Shown: positions 22,691 to 33,379, numbered from the stretch's first letter. The stretch is DNA of 64,000 bases from Platycnemis pennipes (GCA_933228895.1 OW121858.1:32077859-32141858), one strand, 5' to 3'. Made by a program: numbers and translations. The notes: generated by a model not told the origin, from the sequence alone.

Positions 22691-24469
22691 ATGTCCGAGA
22701 AGAGGAAAAGAAAAATAGACGATGAGTGCCGGCAATTTCAAGAAGAATGGAGTTAGAAATACTTCATCAAATCCGGCGAGAAAGCATTGTGTGTGATTTG
22801 CAACGAAACCGTGGCTGTGCTGAAAGAATACAACCTGCGCCGTAATCATCGAAGCAAACATCAGGAAAAATATGCACAGTTGGAGGGTAAAGTCCGTGCA
22901 GGAAAAATTTTCTAAATTACAAAATCAACTCACATCTCAGTGGACATTTTTCAGATAATCCTCAAATGAAAATGTATCCTTATCTAAGCCCAGTTATAAA
23001 GTTGCCTAGGTAATGGCTAAAAGTGGCAAACCGTTTACAGATGGTGAAGTAGTGAAGGAATGCTTGTTGGAGGTGGCTGTGGAACTCTGCCCAGAAGTCA
23101 AAACAATTTAAAAATGTAGCTTTGGGTGCAAATACCATTTCCTTCCATGTTGCAGACATGGATGAAAATATGTGACTCAAAGAGCGAAAAATGTTTCGCG
23201 ATTTTTCAATTGCAAAGTGGACAGCTGTTTAAACTCTCAACTGCTTCTGTTCATTAGAGGTGTGAATGAAGACATGAACATAACACAAGAGCTGGCTTCC
23301 CTGCATAGCATCCATGGGACTGTTACCGGAGAAGATGAGTTCAATGAATTGAAAAAAGCATTTGCTGATTATAACTTGGACTGGACAAACCTCAGTTGCC
23401 TGACTTTTGATGGAGGAAAGAACATGAGTGGTGTAATAAAAGGCTTGGTTGGACAAGTGAAGCAGATGTGTAGTGAGAAAGACATTCCACAACCAATGTT
23501 CCTGCACTGTATTATTCACAAGCAAACTTTGCGTGCTAAATATGTGGACATTAGCAGTGTACTGAATCCTCTGGTGAAGATGGTAAATTTAATAAGGTCG
23601 CATGGGCTCAAGTATAGACAGTTCAGAGACATGTTGAAAGATACAGACACAGAATCGTAATATTTATCGAATTACACAGCAGTAAAATTGCCAAGTTGTG
23701 AAAAAGTTCTGAGCAGAGTATTCGAATTATGAAAGGAAATAGGTGACTTCCTGGAAAGTAAAGGCAAGCCACAGCCATTACTGTCTGATCAAGAGTGGGT
23801 ATGGAATTCGGCCTTTGCTACAGGCATAACTAGTCATTTAAATTTTCTGAACGTAAAACTACAAGGAGAGAAAAATCTATTTTCTGATCTATATACAAAC
23901 CTAAAGGCCTTAAGATCTAAACTTGTCTTGTTTTCGGAACAAGTACAGGCCAACAACTTGATGCACTTTCAGGAGTGCAAGGTCTTCATGTCTGAAGCAA
24001 CAGCCGAGTTCCCCACGTCATTTGCGAGCGAGATCATCAAAGACCTCCAGCTGCAGTTTCAGGAGCTGTTTCCTGACTTGGATTCAAAGGAAGAAGTAGT
24101 GAGACTGTTTCAAAACCCATTTGAAGCAGATGAGGCCAGTTTCCCAGATGAACTACAGCCGGAGGCCATTGAGTTGCAAGCAAATGCTTAGGGACAAGTA
24201 TAAAGAAGGACTGGTGGGTTTTCACCAGTTTTTCCCCCAAGGAAGACTTTCAAAATGTCAAAACTTTTGCATCAAGGTGCCTTTCAATCTTTGGAACAAG
24301 ATACCTGTGTGAACAAACATTTTCAAGAATGAAATACGTGGAGAACAATTTGAGAACAAACTTGTATGATGATAATTTCAGATCACTGTTGATGTTAGGG
24401 ACATCAAGTCTAAAGCCAGAAATGTCTGCTATTTGGGCATCCAGGAAACAATTTCGCCATTACCACTAA
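22691..24469 (+). pseudogene. hAT transposase relic (GTF2IRD2/Charlie8-like)
   Basis: Starts MSEKRKRK, followed by a BED-type zinc finger (CVICNE ... NHRSKH) and then a broken catalytic region. The best frames are 23172-23660, with LTFDGGKNMSGVI typical of the hAT transposase-like proteins related to human GTF2IRD2, and 23928-24191. The C-terminal dimerisation block (FGTRYLCEQTFSRMK, NLRTNLYDDNF) is recognisable up to a TAA at 24467-24469. Stops near 22753, 23657 and 23730, and frame changes between blocks, make it non-functional. Confidence 0.8.
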
Positions 24470-24635
24470 TACAGGTGTTCATGTTCAATGTGTTATTAAA
24501 TAATAACATTGAAAACAACATCCATGTTTTGATTATTTTTTATTTGGACCTCAAATATTTAGTCGGCCCCCAAACTGCTGTGTGGTCGGTAATGCGGCCC
24601 GCGGGCTGAAAAGTTTGGAGACCCCTGTTCTAATC

Positions 24636-25436
24636 TGATAGTACATGCGTTCGCGCAAGTTTGAAGTTAATTTCTCTCACTAGATGGTGCATATATAGCG
24701 GCAACGAACTGCCTGGGCAATTCTAGCAATTGAATAGGTTGTTGATGATTGACTTGGGTGTTTTTGTTTGCACTCAACTCCTTAGGTAGTGAATAAAGTG
24801 CAGTAATGATGAGCTGGGCGATTAATCACATGGAAACTTAAATTTCGTTCGTAAAGGAAGAACTCGTTACCTTGGCCCACATTCGGTGGTTACTTGTGCA
24901 AATTTTGGACTAAGTACACGGAACTAGGGTCTCCATTATTATGTTTAGACTATGGCTTAGAAACATTTTAAAGTGGTGGTAATTTATCGCATCTTTCACG
25001 TCCAATTAATTGATACTTCGCAGATCTTGACGTTATGCGATATATTGACGGTATTACCACTACTGAATGGTATATTGTCACTGACATAATGCACCGACGA
25101 TTGCACCGTTTAAACCTGTCAAGCAAGCGTCCTCGCAATTTTCTACGTCACGGACTTTCGCAGACGACTGCTCAAACGGAATCAACATCAACTTGCGCAG
25201 TTTCAATGACCGTGTAAAACGGCCATTAGGTAGAAAATTGTTGCTAAGACATTGTTTACGAATTTTTAAAGACTAAAAAAGGCAATTCAAGGACTCATGC
25301 AATTTTTTCTGAGATCCTTATAGTGGGCATAGCTGGCAAATTTATTCCGAAATGATTTGCTAATGAGTGAGATGATACTTTTTGAGTGAAAATAATACCA
25401 TCGAGAAGCCAGACTCATGAATGAAGTGTTGTTATT
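24636..25436. other. No recognised gene
   Basis: Flank between the hAT and Copia elements. Near 25215 the sequence GACCGTGTAAAACGGCCATTA resembles the right end of the TAA-flanked MITEs, but no matching left end is seen. Confidence 0.35.
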
Positions 25437-25633
25437 TTAATGACAGGTATTCCTGAACAATGTCATGAATTGCACTCTTCTTTTTTTTTGAAGTTGCGCT
25501 GTGCCACTGTTATGGGTCGCGTTGTGTCGTGTGTGTTCCCATGAGTCCATCATGGAGTGGTTAAGAGAATAAAGTGTTTAAAAGAATCACTTGCCGTATC
25601 AATACCGTATGTTACCACGTAAGAGCAACAACA
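25437..25633 (+). repeat. Copia 5' LTR
   Basis: 197 bp, TGTTGTTATTTTAATGACAG to CAACA. Matches the 3' LTR across TTCCTGAACAATG, GTGTGTTCCCATGAGT and TTTAAAAGAATCACTTGCC. Confidence 0.85.
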
Positions 25634-25647
25634 GGTTATGGGCCCAG
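25634..25647 (+). promoter_or_regulatory. Copia primer binding site
   Basis: GGTTATGGGCCCAG directly follows the LTR. This is the primer site of the Copia group, complementary to an internal fragment of initiator-Met tRNA. Confidence 0.85.
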
Positions 25648-25716
25648 AACGGGAGGTGATACGGCAGTGACACTATAGAGAGAGAGTAAATAAGGCCGGT
25701 GTCCAAGTGAGAGAAA

Positions 25717-25975
25717 ATGTCGGATCATGAGATGAAGGATATCATTCCCAAACTTCACAGAGAAAATAATTATTCGTCGTCTTGATTTAAATGAGCAGCG
25801 GAAGATTTAAATGAGCAGCAGCAGAGGACCAATAGGAAAGCTCTAGTTTTTATGTTGAAATTTGTCACAGACACATACATTGAATACATCGGTGATTGCG
25901 AGAAGACGCATGGGACAAACTTCAAAGAATGCAGTCGTCTTTCACGCTCATTCAGTGCCTAGAAAAAATGAAGGA
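25717..25975 (+). pseudogene. Copia gag, 5' part
   Basis: An ATG at 25717 opens MSDHEMKDIIPKLHRENN and stops within 23 codons. The usual gag text resumes only near 25900 (AWDKLQRMQSSFTLIQ in frame), so part of the N-terminal gag domain has been lost. The frame is then cut by the LINE insertion at 25976 and resumes after the duplicated target at 26811. Confidence 0.7.
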
Positions 25976-26810
25976 TTAGATTAGATTAAAAAGTAGGTGG
26001 AGGTACTGTAAGAGTCCCTGGGGCACTTAGACCTATTGGTCCATTGTGCTAACCACCATTCAGGAAATCACCCATAGAGACCGATCGCCCGGCTAAAAGC
26101 CAAGAGGTCTCCTATGAGGATCCCTTTAATTTCATTGGGTTCCAGAAAAGGTGAGCCAAGGTATCTATTCCGAGTCCTCATTATGGCTGGGCACTTGCAG
26201 AGGAGATGAGAGGTTGATTCGTCCTCTTCTTCACACCATCTGCATCTAGCTGAATCAGTGATCTTCAGGAGATGGAGGTGTCTCATCACTTGATAGTGTC
26301 CGGTGAACAGTCCCACTATCGTACGTAATTGACTCCTGTTTAGTAGGAGTAATTTCTTTGCTAGGCCAGGTTTAGGTCCCTCTATGTGAAGTTTGGCCTG
26401 TCTTAGCTTCGGTGTTTTCCGCCAGATCTTAGCATGTCGAACAAGGCCTCACATTCGAATCTCCGTTTTCCCCATTGTGGGAGCTATAGGTACAAATGGT
26501 TCTGGACCAAACGGTCTTCGGTTGGCTCCTGCTTTGGCAAGTTCATCCGCTATTTCATTTCCGGCAATACCAGCAAGACCTGGTACCCAGAAGAGCTCAG
26601 CTTTACTGCAGCTGCCTAGTGTGTTGAGTGCATTTCTACACTCCAATAGCAGCCGCGATTTACACCATGAGCGAGAGCTCTGAGGACAGCTATGCTGTCG
26701 GTGCAGATATGAGTTGGTTTGTCATGCAAACCCGCTTCTTTAGCTGCATATGCACAGGTCAGAAGCGCATAAACCTCAGCCTGAAACACTGTAGCATATT
26801 CCCTGAGAGG
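25976..26810 (-). mobile_element. 5'-truncated LINE with RNase H (I/R1-like), 835 bp
   Basis: Minus-strand translation gives the end of an RNase H domain (ELFWVPGLAGIAGNEIADELAK) and then a C-terminal zinc-like block (CRWCEEEDESTSHLLCKC). The 3' tail is TAATC repeats rather than poly-A. A perfect 14 bp duplication GAAAAAATGAAGGA flanks it (25962-25975 and 26811-26824). This is a different family from the three LINEs at the right of the window. Confidence 0.85.
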
Positions 26811-27327
26811 GAAAAAATGAAGGAAATGATGAACATATTAACGACAGACGATGCACCCATGCACGAATATATGGCAAAAATTCAGGGTTTGAATCGTGTG
26901 TTAAGAAGTGGAAATTTTGGCTTAGAATCAAATGATAAACAACTGGCCGGGCTGTTTTTAGTTGGGCTCCCGAAAGAGAAGTACAAGGTCTTAATTTCTA
27001 CGCTGGGAAAGAAAGCCGACCTTTCAACCAAGAAATTAAAAGCAGCTCTTCTCCAAGAGGAGGACTTGGACGAGTATGAAAATGTGAGCGGTGCTTTCAC
27101 ATCAACGAGTTCCAGAGGGCGAGGAGGCAGCAACTTTGACCGGGGTGGCAGTCGTGTAAGAGGAGGATATAGAGGTGGAAGCAGTTTCCAACGCAACGGT
27201 GGGGAATACAAGCAGACTGGATCGTCTGGAGCAAATGCTGGTAAGGATCAAGAAAGGAAATGTTTTAAGTGCAGAGAATGTGGTCATTTTGCGAAAGAGT
27301 GCAAATCTACCCAGTGTTCTAGGTGTG
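26811..27327 (+). pseudogene. Copia gag, central part with first zinc knuckle
   Basis: Open from the LINE duplication to the hAT MITE. It contains the UBN2-type gag text (LAGLFLVGLPKEKYKVLIS), an Arg/Gly-rich linker (SSRGRGGSNFDRGGSRVRGG) and a CX2CX4HX4C knuckle (CFKCRECGHFAKEC). Directly after it the second knuckle starts (CSRC) and is cut by two nested insertions. Confidence 0.85.
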
Positions 27328-27774
27328 TTAGAGATGGGTAAATTACGGTAATTTTCGAAAATTACCGTATTTTCCGGTAATTTTAAGTTTTGAGCTGCAA
27401 ATCCTTATCAGAGGACTCCAAACGAAATCAAATAGCATTGAGGTATAAATGCCAACGCTTATATGAAACATATCCGAACGTTCATCTATTACATAACTCA
27501 TTAAAAAAATTATAACAAAGTTGGCAACAACACGCAATTTGCCTCTCTTTTGTCACACTATGAGACATTTTCATTCCAATGACTTACCTCTGCGCAATGT
27601 GCATTTTTTATTTTACTCTGAATTAATCATGGACACTATGTAAACAAAATCGTTTTAGCTACTTAATTTATAATATCACCCATTCCAATGGTTTCTCCGT
27701 GAGGAAGAAATTGGTTGGAGGGGTGTTGGTAATTTACGAAATATACCGTGGTAATTTACCGAGTTGCCCATCTC
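27328..27774 (+). mobile_element. hAT-like MITE, copy 2, inside Copia gag
   Basis: 447 bp, TTAGAGATGGGTAAATTACG to GAGTTGCCCATCTC, with a perfect 8 bp duplication TAGGTGTG at 27320-27327 and 27775-27782. It is inverted relative to the copy at 16641-17128. The site lies within the second zinc-knuckle codons of gag. Confidence 0.88.
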
Positions 27775-27786
27775 TAGGTGTGGTAC

Positions 27787-28800
27787 CCCAGCCGGCACAA
27801 ATCATCTAATATCCCCTTCGCAGATGTATGCCATCCGGATGCCAACGGTAGGCGCGCATACTTTCATCTGGATGCCATCCGTATGCCGAACCGCTGCCGA
27901 GGGGATGCGAAGGGGAGATACCGCCGCCTGTAGAGAGATGCGAAGAGGATGCCCGTTCCTCGAATACTAGTGTTGCTACCTACCGGCCAAAACGAGAATT
28001 ACCAGCGACACTAACAGTGCTGCCACCTATCAGCCGTATGGTGTACCACTTACACCCACTACAGTTTTCGCATACTATTCCCTACAGTTGCTTTTCTCCT
28101 AGGCAATAAAGTGGAAGATTTACTTACTTGATGCACGCTTGTAAATGTGGGGGAATTCTAGGACTTAATGATTTTATCCTGGATGGCTCCAAAATGCACT
28201 ATCGTACGGTATAAATGGCGCTTGGCCGACAGACACTACGTGTGGATGCATGTCCTACGAGTTAACGAACGCTATCATGTCAACAATTACAAATTACTTA
28301 ATTTCAAAATGAAAACCATTGCAAATTACTTATCTTTCAAAATGAAAACAATATCCACGCCACGCACTTATTTCTCTGCGGGACCACCATAGTTAGAAAA
28401 ACATACTATTCTTTCCCGGCTTAGGAACACTGCGTGAATTCATTTCGGGATTACCACCAGGTGAGATTGGCAAAAAGTGAGGGTTGTTATGTATAGCTCG
28501 ACAATTTACAATTAATATAGCGGTACATTTCACCGTCTTCCATCTCCCTAATCATCTATCATTATGTCACAGATTCCTATAAAATCATGATTTATTAAAA
28601 TATCATACATGAGGTGAAACTACAACACGGAAAAGTTGGCATAGGGGCACCTGGCAAAGGATGCCAAAGGGAAAATTGGTAGCCAGCGCATCCTGTCAAA
28701 CATCGCATCCTGTCAAACATCGCATCCTGTCAAACATCGCATCCTGTCAAACATCGCATCCTCTTCGCATACAGATGCAATGCGGACTGTGCTGGCTGGG
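27787..28800 (+). mobile_element. 1.01 kb CMC/EnSpm-like element inside Copia gag
   Basis: Termini CCCAGCCGGCACA and TGTGCTGGCTGGG are inverted. The dinucleotide AC is duplicated (27785-27786 and 28801-28802), and removing the insertion plus one AC restores the gag zinc-knuckle frame. Subterminal repeats are GGATGCCA / GATGCGA words on the left and four direct copies of GCATCCTGTCAAACATC on the right (28688-28754). The body is non-coding. Confidence 0.8.
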
Positions 28801-28802
28801 AC

Positions 28803-28904
28803 GTTAGGTCACATTGCGAGAGACTGTCTTGAAGATCACAAGGATGAGGGGAAGTCGGACAAGCAAGACGACATCAACAGTAATGAAGATAAGAAGAAAT
28901 ATAG
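28803..28904 (+). pseudogene. Copia gag, end of second zinc knuckle
   Basis: The frame resumes with the H and last C of the CX2CX4HX4C knuckle (GHIARDC) and an acidic/lysine tail (NSNEDKKK), then leaves Copia-like text at about 28905 where the Penelope-like remnant begins. Confidence 0.7.
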
Positions 28905-30300
28905 TTTGTGTCAGTACTTCAAATTCTATCCATACAGCACAAACGGCCGCAAATTGGTCTATAGGCTGTTTAATATCCAGGAATTATCTCGCCTAAAAAC
29001 CGTTCTTACACGTTAACAAGTGGGATAAATTCAGTCTATTTACGGTTGTATGTCCACCCCAAACCGGATAATACTCGTGTGTGGTCGAATCCGGTATTAA
29101 ATGAAAAGTAATTTTATGTATTAATTACATAATTTATGCAATTAATACGTAAGATAGGTAATGTGTATCCTGGATAATGCTTTTAATCAATTCAATTAAT
29201 GCTTTAATGAAGTTTTTAAGCCATATGAATAACCCACGTGAAACCATACAGTTTACAATGGAGATAGAAAATAACGGCAAAATTCCATTTCTCGATATCT
29301 TGATCCATCAGAAGAGTAATGGCGGCCTGGGACATACCCCAAGCCGACGCACACAGATCTATATCTGAATGCTCGCAGCCATCACCACCCCTCCCACAAA
29401 GCAGCGGTACCATCAACCTTAGTACACCGTGCCAAGTCCATAGCTGACACCGAGAGTCTTCCTGATGAGTTGAGGTATCTGAAGACAACATTCTGGAAAA
29501 ATGGATACAGCGACAGGCACATTTCTTTGGCAATTAAAAGAACCTTCAATGCTCGTGGGTTGGAAGAGGATGAAAAGTCGAAACCTATATCCTATAAACG
29601 GCCCTATAAACCTATAGGGCCGTTTTGCCGTATTTGTCAACAGTCTCTGCCAAGATCTCGAGAATTCTCGAGAGATATAACATAGATACGGTCCATAAGC
29701 CAATAAGTAAACTGAGAGACCAACTAGTTAAGGTGAAGTAGGCCTAATGACCCCTGGTGTCTACCAGATCTCTTGCGAATGTGGCCAAGTCTACGTGGGG
29801 GAGACTGGTAGAACGATAGCCGCCAGGCTTAAGGAGCATCAGAGGCGTTTTATGCTTGGACAAAACCTGATAAGTCTGCCGTGGCTGAACATAGTATCAC
29901 TCGGGACCACAGGATAAAATGGGATAGCGCAAAATTAATCTGCCGTTCCAACAACTTCTGGGACAGGCTTGCTAAGGAGGCCATTGAGATACGGCTAAAC
30001 AGAAATAATTTTAATAGAGAGACAGGTTATAAAATTAGCAACTCGTGGAATCCCATTTTATATAAAATAAAAAACGATAGAACTCCTCCGTATCCAAATT
30101 TCAAAGATCCTTCCGGCCAATCAGGAGTAACCTGATTGTTGCAACCGTTTATAGATACGCCTCAACGGCTTTAATTTACTCACTCACCCTGAAGACGATG
30201 GACGAGTCGTCCGTTGAAACGGTGTTATACACAAATTTAACCCGGTGGAAATCCCTAGAAGACTTTACGAAAATAATTCGCCGGGAAAGAATTAAATCAT
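28905..30300 (+). mobile_element. Penelope-like element remnant
   Basis: The 3' part of a Penelope-like element: end of the RT, linker, GIY-YIG endonuclease, and a 3' non-coding tail with CTGAAGACGATGGACGAGTC and CGCCGGGAAAGAATTAAAT. It replaces the Copia protease region. The 5' border is set only by where Copia similarity ends. Confidence 0.75.
29174..30133 (+). pseudogene. Penelope-like RT end plus GIY-YIG endonuclease
   Basis: Blocks in order: IPFLDILIHQ (RT FLDxxI block), a degraded YRKPT region with a stop, LPDELRYLKTTFWKNGYSD, the connector ISRILERYNIDTV in another frame, then the endonuclease GVYQISCECGQVYVGETGRT (GIY-YIG written as GVY...VYVGET) with KEHQRRF and a conserved AEHSI. 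At least two frame changes and several stops are present. The GIY-YIG domain is what separates this family from LINEs: it makes the nick that primes insertion. An unusual pair of palindromes lies in the linker (29596-29670). Confidence 0.8.
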
Positions 30301-30302
30301 AA

Positions 30303-31025
30303 ATGGTTTATATGTTTTGCAAATTAAAAGAAAGGTAGTGACAACCAGTGTAGTGGTGGAGCCTGAAAGTGATCTAAGTGTAACAAATGATGTAGCTGTG
30401 AGAAGTGCAGTGGAATGGCAATCAAGGTTGGGTCATTTACATACTGAAGCCATTAAAAGGATCCCTGTCATTGAGTGTAGGGGGAAGCTTGAAACCAAAT
30501 GTGATGTCTGTGAAAAGGGGAAAGCAACAAAAGTAGGTTTTCCTCAGGTAAGTGAGCGAAAGTCAGCCAAATCATTGGATTTGATTCACTCTGATGTGAC
30601 GGGAAAATTGACCGTGTCTTTAGGAGGTTCAAGGTACGTTCTCACCTTCGTTGATGATTATTCTAGATTTGTGACTGTATTTTTTAGCGAAGAAAAGTCA
30701 AGTATTCAATGCGCTCAAGCAATATAAACATTCAGTTGAACTGTTGCATGAGAGTAAGATTAAAGCACTACAGACAGATGGTGGAGGTCGACGGCGAGTC
30801 TCAATCCCTTTTGAGAGAGAAAGGAATAATTCACAGGAAAACAATTAAAAGTTCACCGGAGCAAAATGGTATTTCAGAGCGACTAAATAGGACATTAGTC
30901 AATGCAGTGAGGTGCATGCTGATTCAGTTGGGATTACCAAAGCCGTTTTGAACAGAAGCCATGAGTGTGGCTGTTTATGTGAGAAACTTATCTCCATTTA
31001 GGGTTGTGAAAAATCAGACCTATGG
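30303..31025 (+). pseudogene. Copia GAG-pre-integrase and integrase
   Basis: The frame at 30317-30727 carries the HHCC-like zinc region (WQSRLGHLH ... CDVCEKGK) and the first catalytic Asp of the integrase (DLIHSDVTG). It then runs FVDDYSRFVTVFF and shifts frame. The third catalytic residue follows in SPEQNGISERLNRT. The frame stops near 30950 and the domain is cut at 31025 by an ATT-tailed retroposon, resuming at 31669. Confidence 0.85.
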
Positions 31026-31664
31026 TATTATGATGTTTTTATAAAACGATTATATAATTTTCTTGTATGTTGTTCAAAATGAATGTAGGTCAATAACAAC
31101 TATAAGCAAATGTTTTAGTTTATTTCTTGTTGTACCTATTTATAATGACTATGTAAATAAAACATTAATTGTTGCTAGGGTCCTAAAGTATGTACTTATT
31201 TCTGAAGAATGTTTAATAATTAAGTTCAAAAAACTGTAATCAATGATACATGTTTCACTGTTCCTTTTGTATTAAATTGTATTATGTTTGTAGTGTTAAA
31301 TAACATAGAAGTGTTAAAAAAAACTGCAGATTAAGGACAAAAGTGTTTATGCTAAAAAATGCTTCAAATTCTCTGTTAGCATAAACACAAGTCTTTAAAC
31401 AAATGTATTATAATAATTTGCTTTTACTTCACATTGCAAACCATGGGTTAATTACTAAATTATCCAGCACCAATGATAGCATCTATGTGATTGTAGTTGC
31501 AACACACTTATTCTATGTTCTTATGTTTGTATTTCATCTGAGATGGTCGAGTCGGTGACCCCGAAACGGAGATACTCTCCAATGGGGCACCTATATTCCA
31601 GACAAATCACTGAAAAATTAAAAATTGTATTTATCTAATCTGGAATAAAAACCATTATTATTAT
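31026..31664 (+). mobile_element. Retroposon with ATT tail, 639 bp
   Basis: Flanked by TATGG (31021-31025 and 31665-31669) and ending AATAAAAACCATTATTATTA, an ATT-repeat tail as in RTE/CR1-type LINE 3' ends or SINEs. No coding sequence is seen, so it is 5'-truncated or non-autonomous. The Copia integrase frame continues across it (WSGVEVTSDTYERLRVFGC after 31669). Confidence 0.6.
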
Positions 31665-31668
31665 TATG

Positions 31669-31746
31669 GAGTGGTGTAGAAGTCACTTCTGACACCTACG
31701 AAAGACTGAGGGTGTTTGGTTGTTTTTCTTTTGTTTCCGAAGTGTA
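31669..31746 (+). pseudogene. Copia integrase, C-terminal remnant
   Basis: Continues the integrase text (SDTYERLRVFGCFSF) and ends in a TAG 32 bp before the 3' LTR. The reverse transcriptase and RNase H that should follow are absent, so a large internal deletion joins integrase directly to the 3' end. Confidence 0.75.
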
Positions 31747-31768
31747 GTTTTTCTTTTGGAATAACTGT

Positions 31769-31778
31769 CAAGGGGAAG
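31769..31778 (+). promoter_or_regulatory. Copia polypurine tract
   Basis: The purine run AAGGGGAAG precedes the TGTTG start of the 3' LTR, the expected plus-strand priming site. Confidence 0.7.
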
Positions 31779-32797
31779 TGTTGCTATTGTAATGACAGAT
31801 ATTCCTTAACAATGTTGTAAAGGCCGTTGTACACGGTACAATTTCTTGTACAACAACTTGTACAATGCGCAAATTGTATCGTGTACGAGGGGTTCGTAAG
31901 GGGTTCGTACAATTTCTTGTACAAGAAATTAGATCATACTCTATATTATTGGATGAAACCGTCCAAGATCCACTCCGTAGCTTCTGCGCATGACATGTGA
32001 CGGTAGTGATGCGTTCGTTTAGTATTCGTAAGGTTGGTGTTCTGTTTTTGCGATCACTTTTATTCCTATAAGCATGGCGAAACTTCCATTTTTGCTGTAC
32101 ATATCGTGATATTCTTTGTTGCTTCCATATTATGATATTCTTTGTTGCTTCCATATTGTGATATTCGTCGGTCGCGTTGGAAGTGTTCCATTTCTCAAAA
32201 GATGAGTTGGACACACTGGAAAACATTAAACCTCAATCAAATATATAATATATGCAACGAGCATAAACATGATGTTTGGACGATAAATGATGGGTGTCAT
32301 GAGCCGATGAAAGAGTGCAAGTAACCAATCGTAAAATTTCACTTTATTTTTGCTAGGATTAATGGTAGCAAATCATTGTAACCTAGTAACCGTGGCAGTA
32401 TTTTCAAAATACTATCGTCATCGGATATCGCGATTCAGCTGTTCGACAGAAAACGATATCTGCGCATGTTATTGGCGCACAAATTGCATGAAAATCTTTG
32501 ATCGTGTACGACCGTGAACCAACTTCTTGTACAATATCTTGGTCCAATCTCGCCGTTCAATTTATGGTACAAGATCTTGTACCGTGTACAACGGCCTTAA
32601 TAGTAATGACAGTTTGTAACCATGTCATGAATTGCGCTCTTCTTATTTTTTTAAATTGCACTGCACCACTGTTGTGAGTCGGTCCCGTTTGTGTGTTCCC
32701 ATGAGTGCGTTGGGGGCATGGAGTGCATCCATATAGGGGGTTTAAAAGAATCACTTGCCTTATCACTATTGTACGTTTTCACGAAAGAGTGACAACA
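31779..32797 (+). repeat. Copia 3' LTR, split by a Harbinger-like MITE
   Basis: LTR parts at 31779-31820 and 32598-32797 together match the 5' LTR. The middle is the MITE at 31821-32597, which entered between ACAATG and the following GTCATGAATTGC segment. Confidence 0.8.
31821..32597 (-). mobile_element. 777 bp PIF/Harbinger-like MITE, copy 2
   Basis: Same family as 8247-9055 but inverted. Termini are AGGCCGTTGTACACGGTACA and TTGTACCGTGTACAACGGCCT-type, flanked by TAA at 31818-31820 and 32598-32600. Its right end keeps a perfect terminal repeat, whereas copy 1 has CAGCCT. Confidence 0.85.
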
Positions 32798-33379
32798 CTT
32801 TGAAGTATTTAGTGGTAACAGCTGTTCCCCTGGTGATTGAAAAATAATAAACAATCGTAAAAGCTAAGTATTGAAAGAATGGTTTTAGGAGGTGAATGTT
32901 AGTCGGCGGTTAGTCGGAGTTATTTCCTTCTGCACTGCTCATATTGAGTGGTATAAATACTCTCTTCTGAGTATAGTAATTGTGGGGCTTCGAGATGATT
33001 TTAGCATTATGTGGTGTTTAAATAGTGCTTCTCATGACTTAAAGGAAGTTAGCCCACGGACTTCCATCCCACGTCCCTCTGTAAACCGACCACTAAAATT
33101 ACGCACGGAAACCAACTAAGAGCGTTAAATTTTCCCTAACGATGTATCTACAGCGTAAAATATACCCAAAGGCATATGATTATGTGAAAACACACATTTT
33201 AACATTAAAAGAAGGCGAAGTAACGACCACCGTAATACGGTCATAAATACGTAATGTCAAAATATTCATTATTTACCGTCTGCGGGCATTTTATACCATG
33301 TAATACGTGGAGACAAGGAAAATGCGGCGTATCCTGAAATATATGCAACCAACACCGCAAATATGCGGAAAGGTGTACA
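32798..33379. other. No recognised gene
   Basis: Short frames only, AT-rich, grading into the tandem repeat at 33380. Confidence 0.35.

Larger units (their letters stand above)
20918..24627 (+). mobile_element. hAT transposon (Charlie-like), 3.7 kb
   Basis: It starts CAGGGGTCTCC with CGGCCCGCGGGG nearby, and ends with CGGCCCGCGGGCTG then GGAGACCCCTG. The 8 bp duplication TTCTAATC is identical at 20910-20917 and 24628-24635. These termini are typical of Charlie-type hAT elements. The interior holds a decayed transposase (22691-24469) and a secondary insertion (21276-22199). Confidence 0.9.
25437..32797 (+). mobile_element. Ty1/Copia LTR retrotransposon, heavily nested and decayed
   Basis: The 5' LTR (25437-25633) and 3' LTR (31779-32797, itself interrupted) both run TGTTG...CAACA. 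Between them are a PBS, gag pieces, the GAG-pre-integrase and integrase, and a polypurine tract. No reverse transcriptase or RNase H is left, nor a recognisable protease. Six secondary insertions sit inside: a LINE 3' end (25976-26810), a hAT MITE (27328-27774), a CMC-like element (27787-28800), a Penelope-like remnant (about 28905-30300), an ATT-tailed retroposon (31026-31664) and a Harbinger MITE (31821-32597). TGAAG lies immediately 5' and, three bases off, 3', so it is a possible 5 bp duplication. Confidence 0.9.

Noticed and set aside
25018..25217. A further TAA-flanked MITE ending ACCGTGTAAAACGGCCATTA
   Set aside because: The right end looks plausible but no inverted left end with a matching duplication is visible.
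28688..28754. CRISPR-like short direct repeats (GCATCCTGTCAAACATC)
   Set aside because: Four abutting copies without spacers in a eukaryotic transposon end; these are subterminal tandem repeats.
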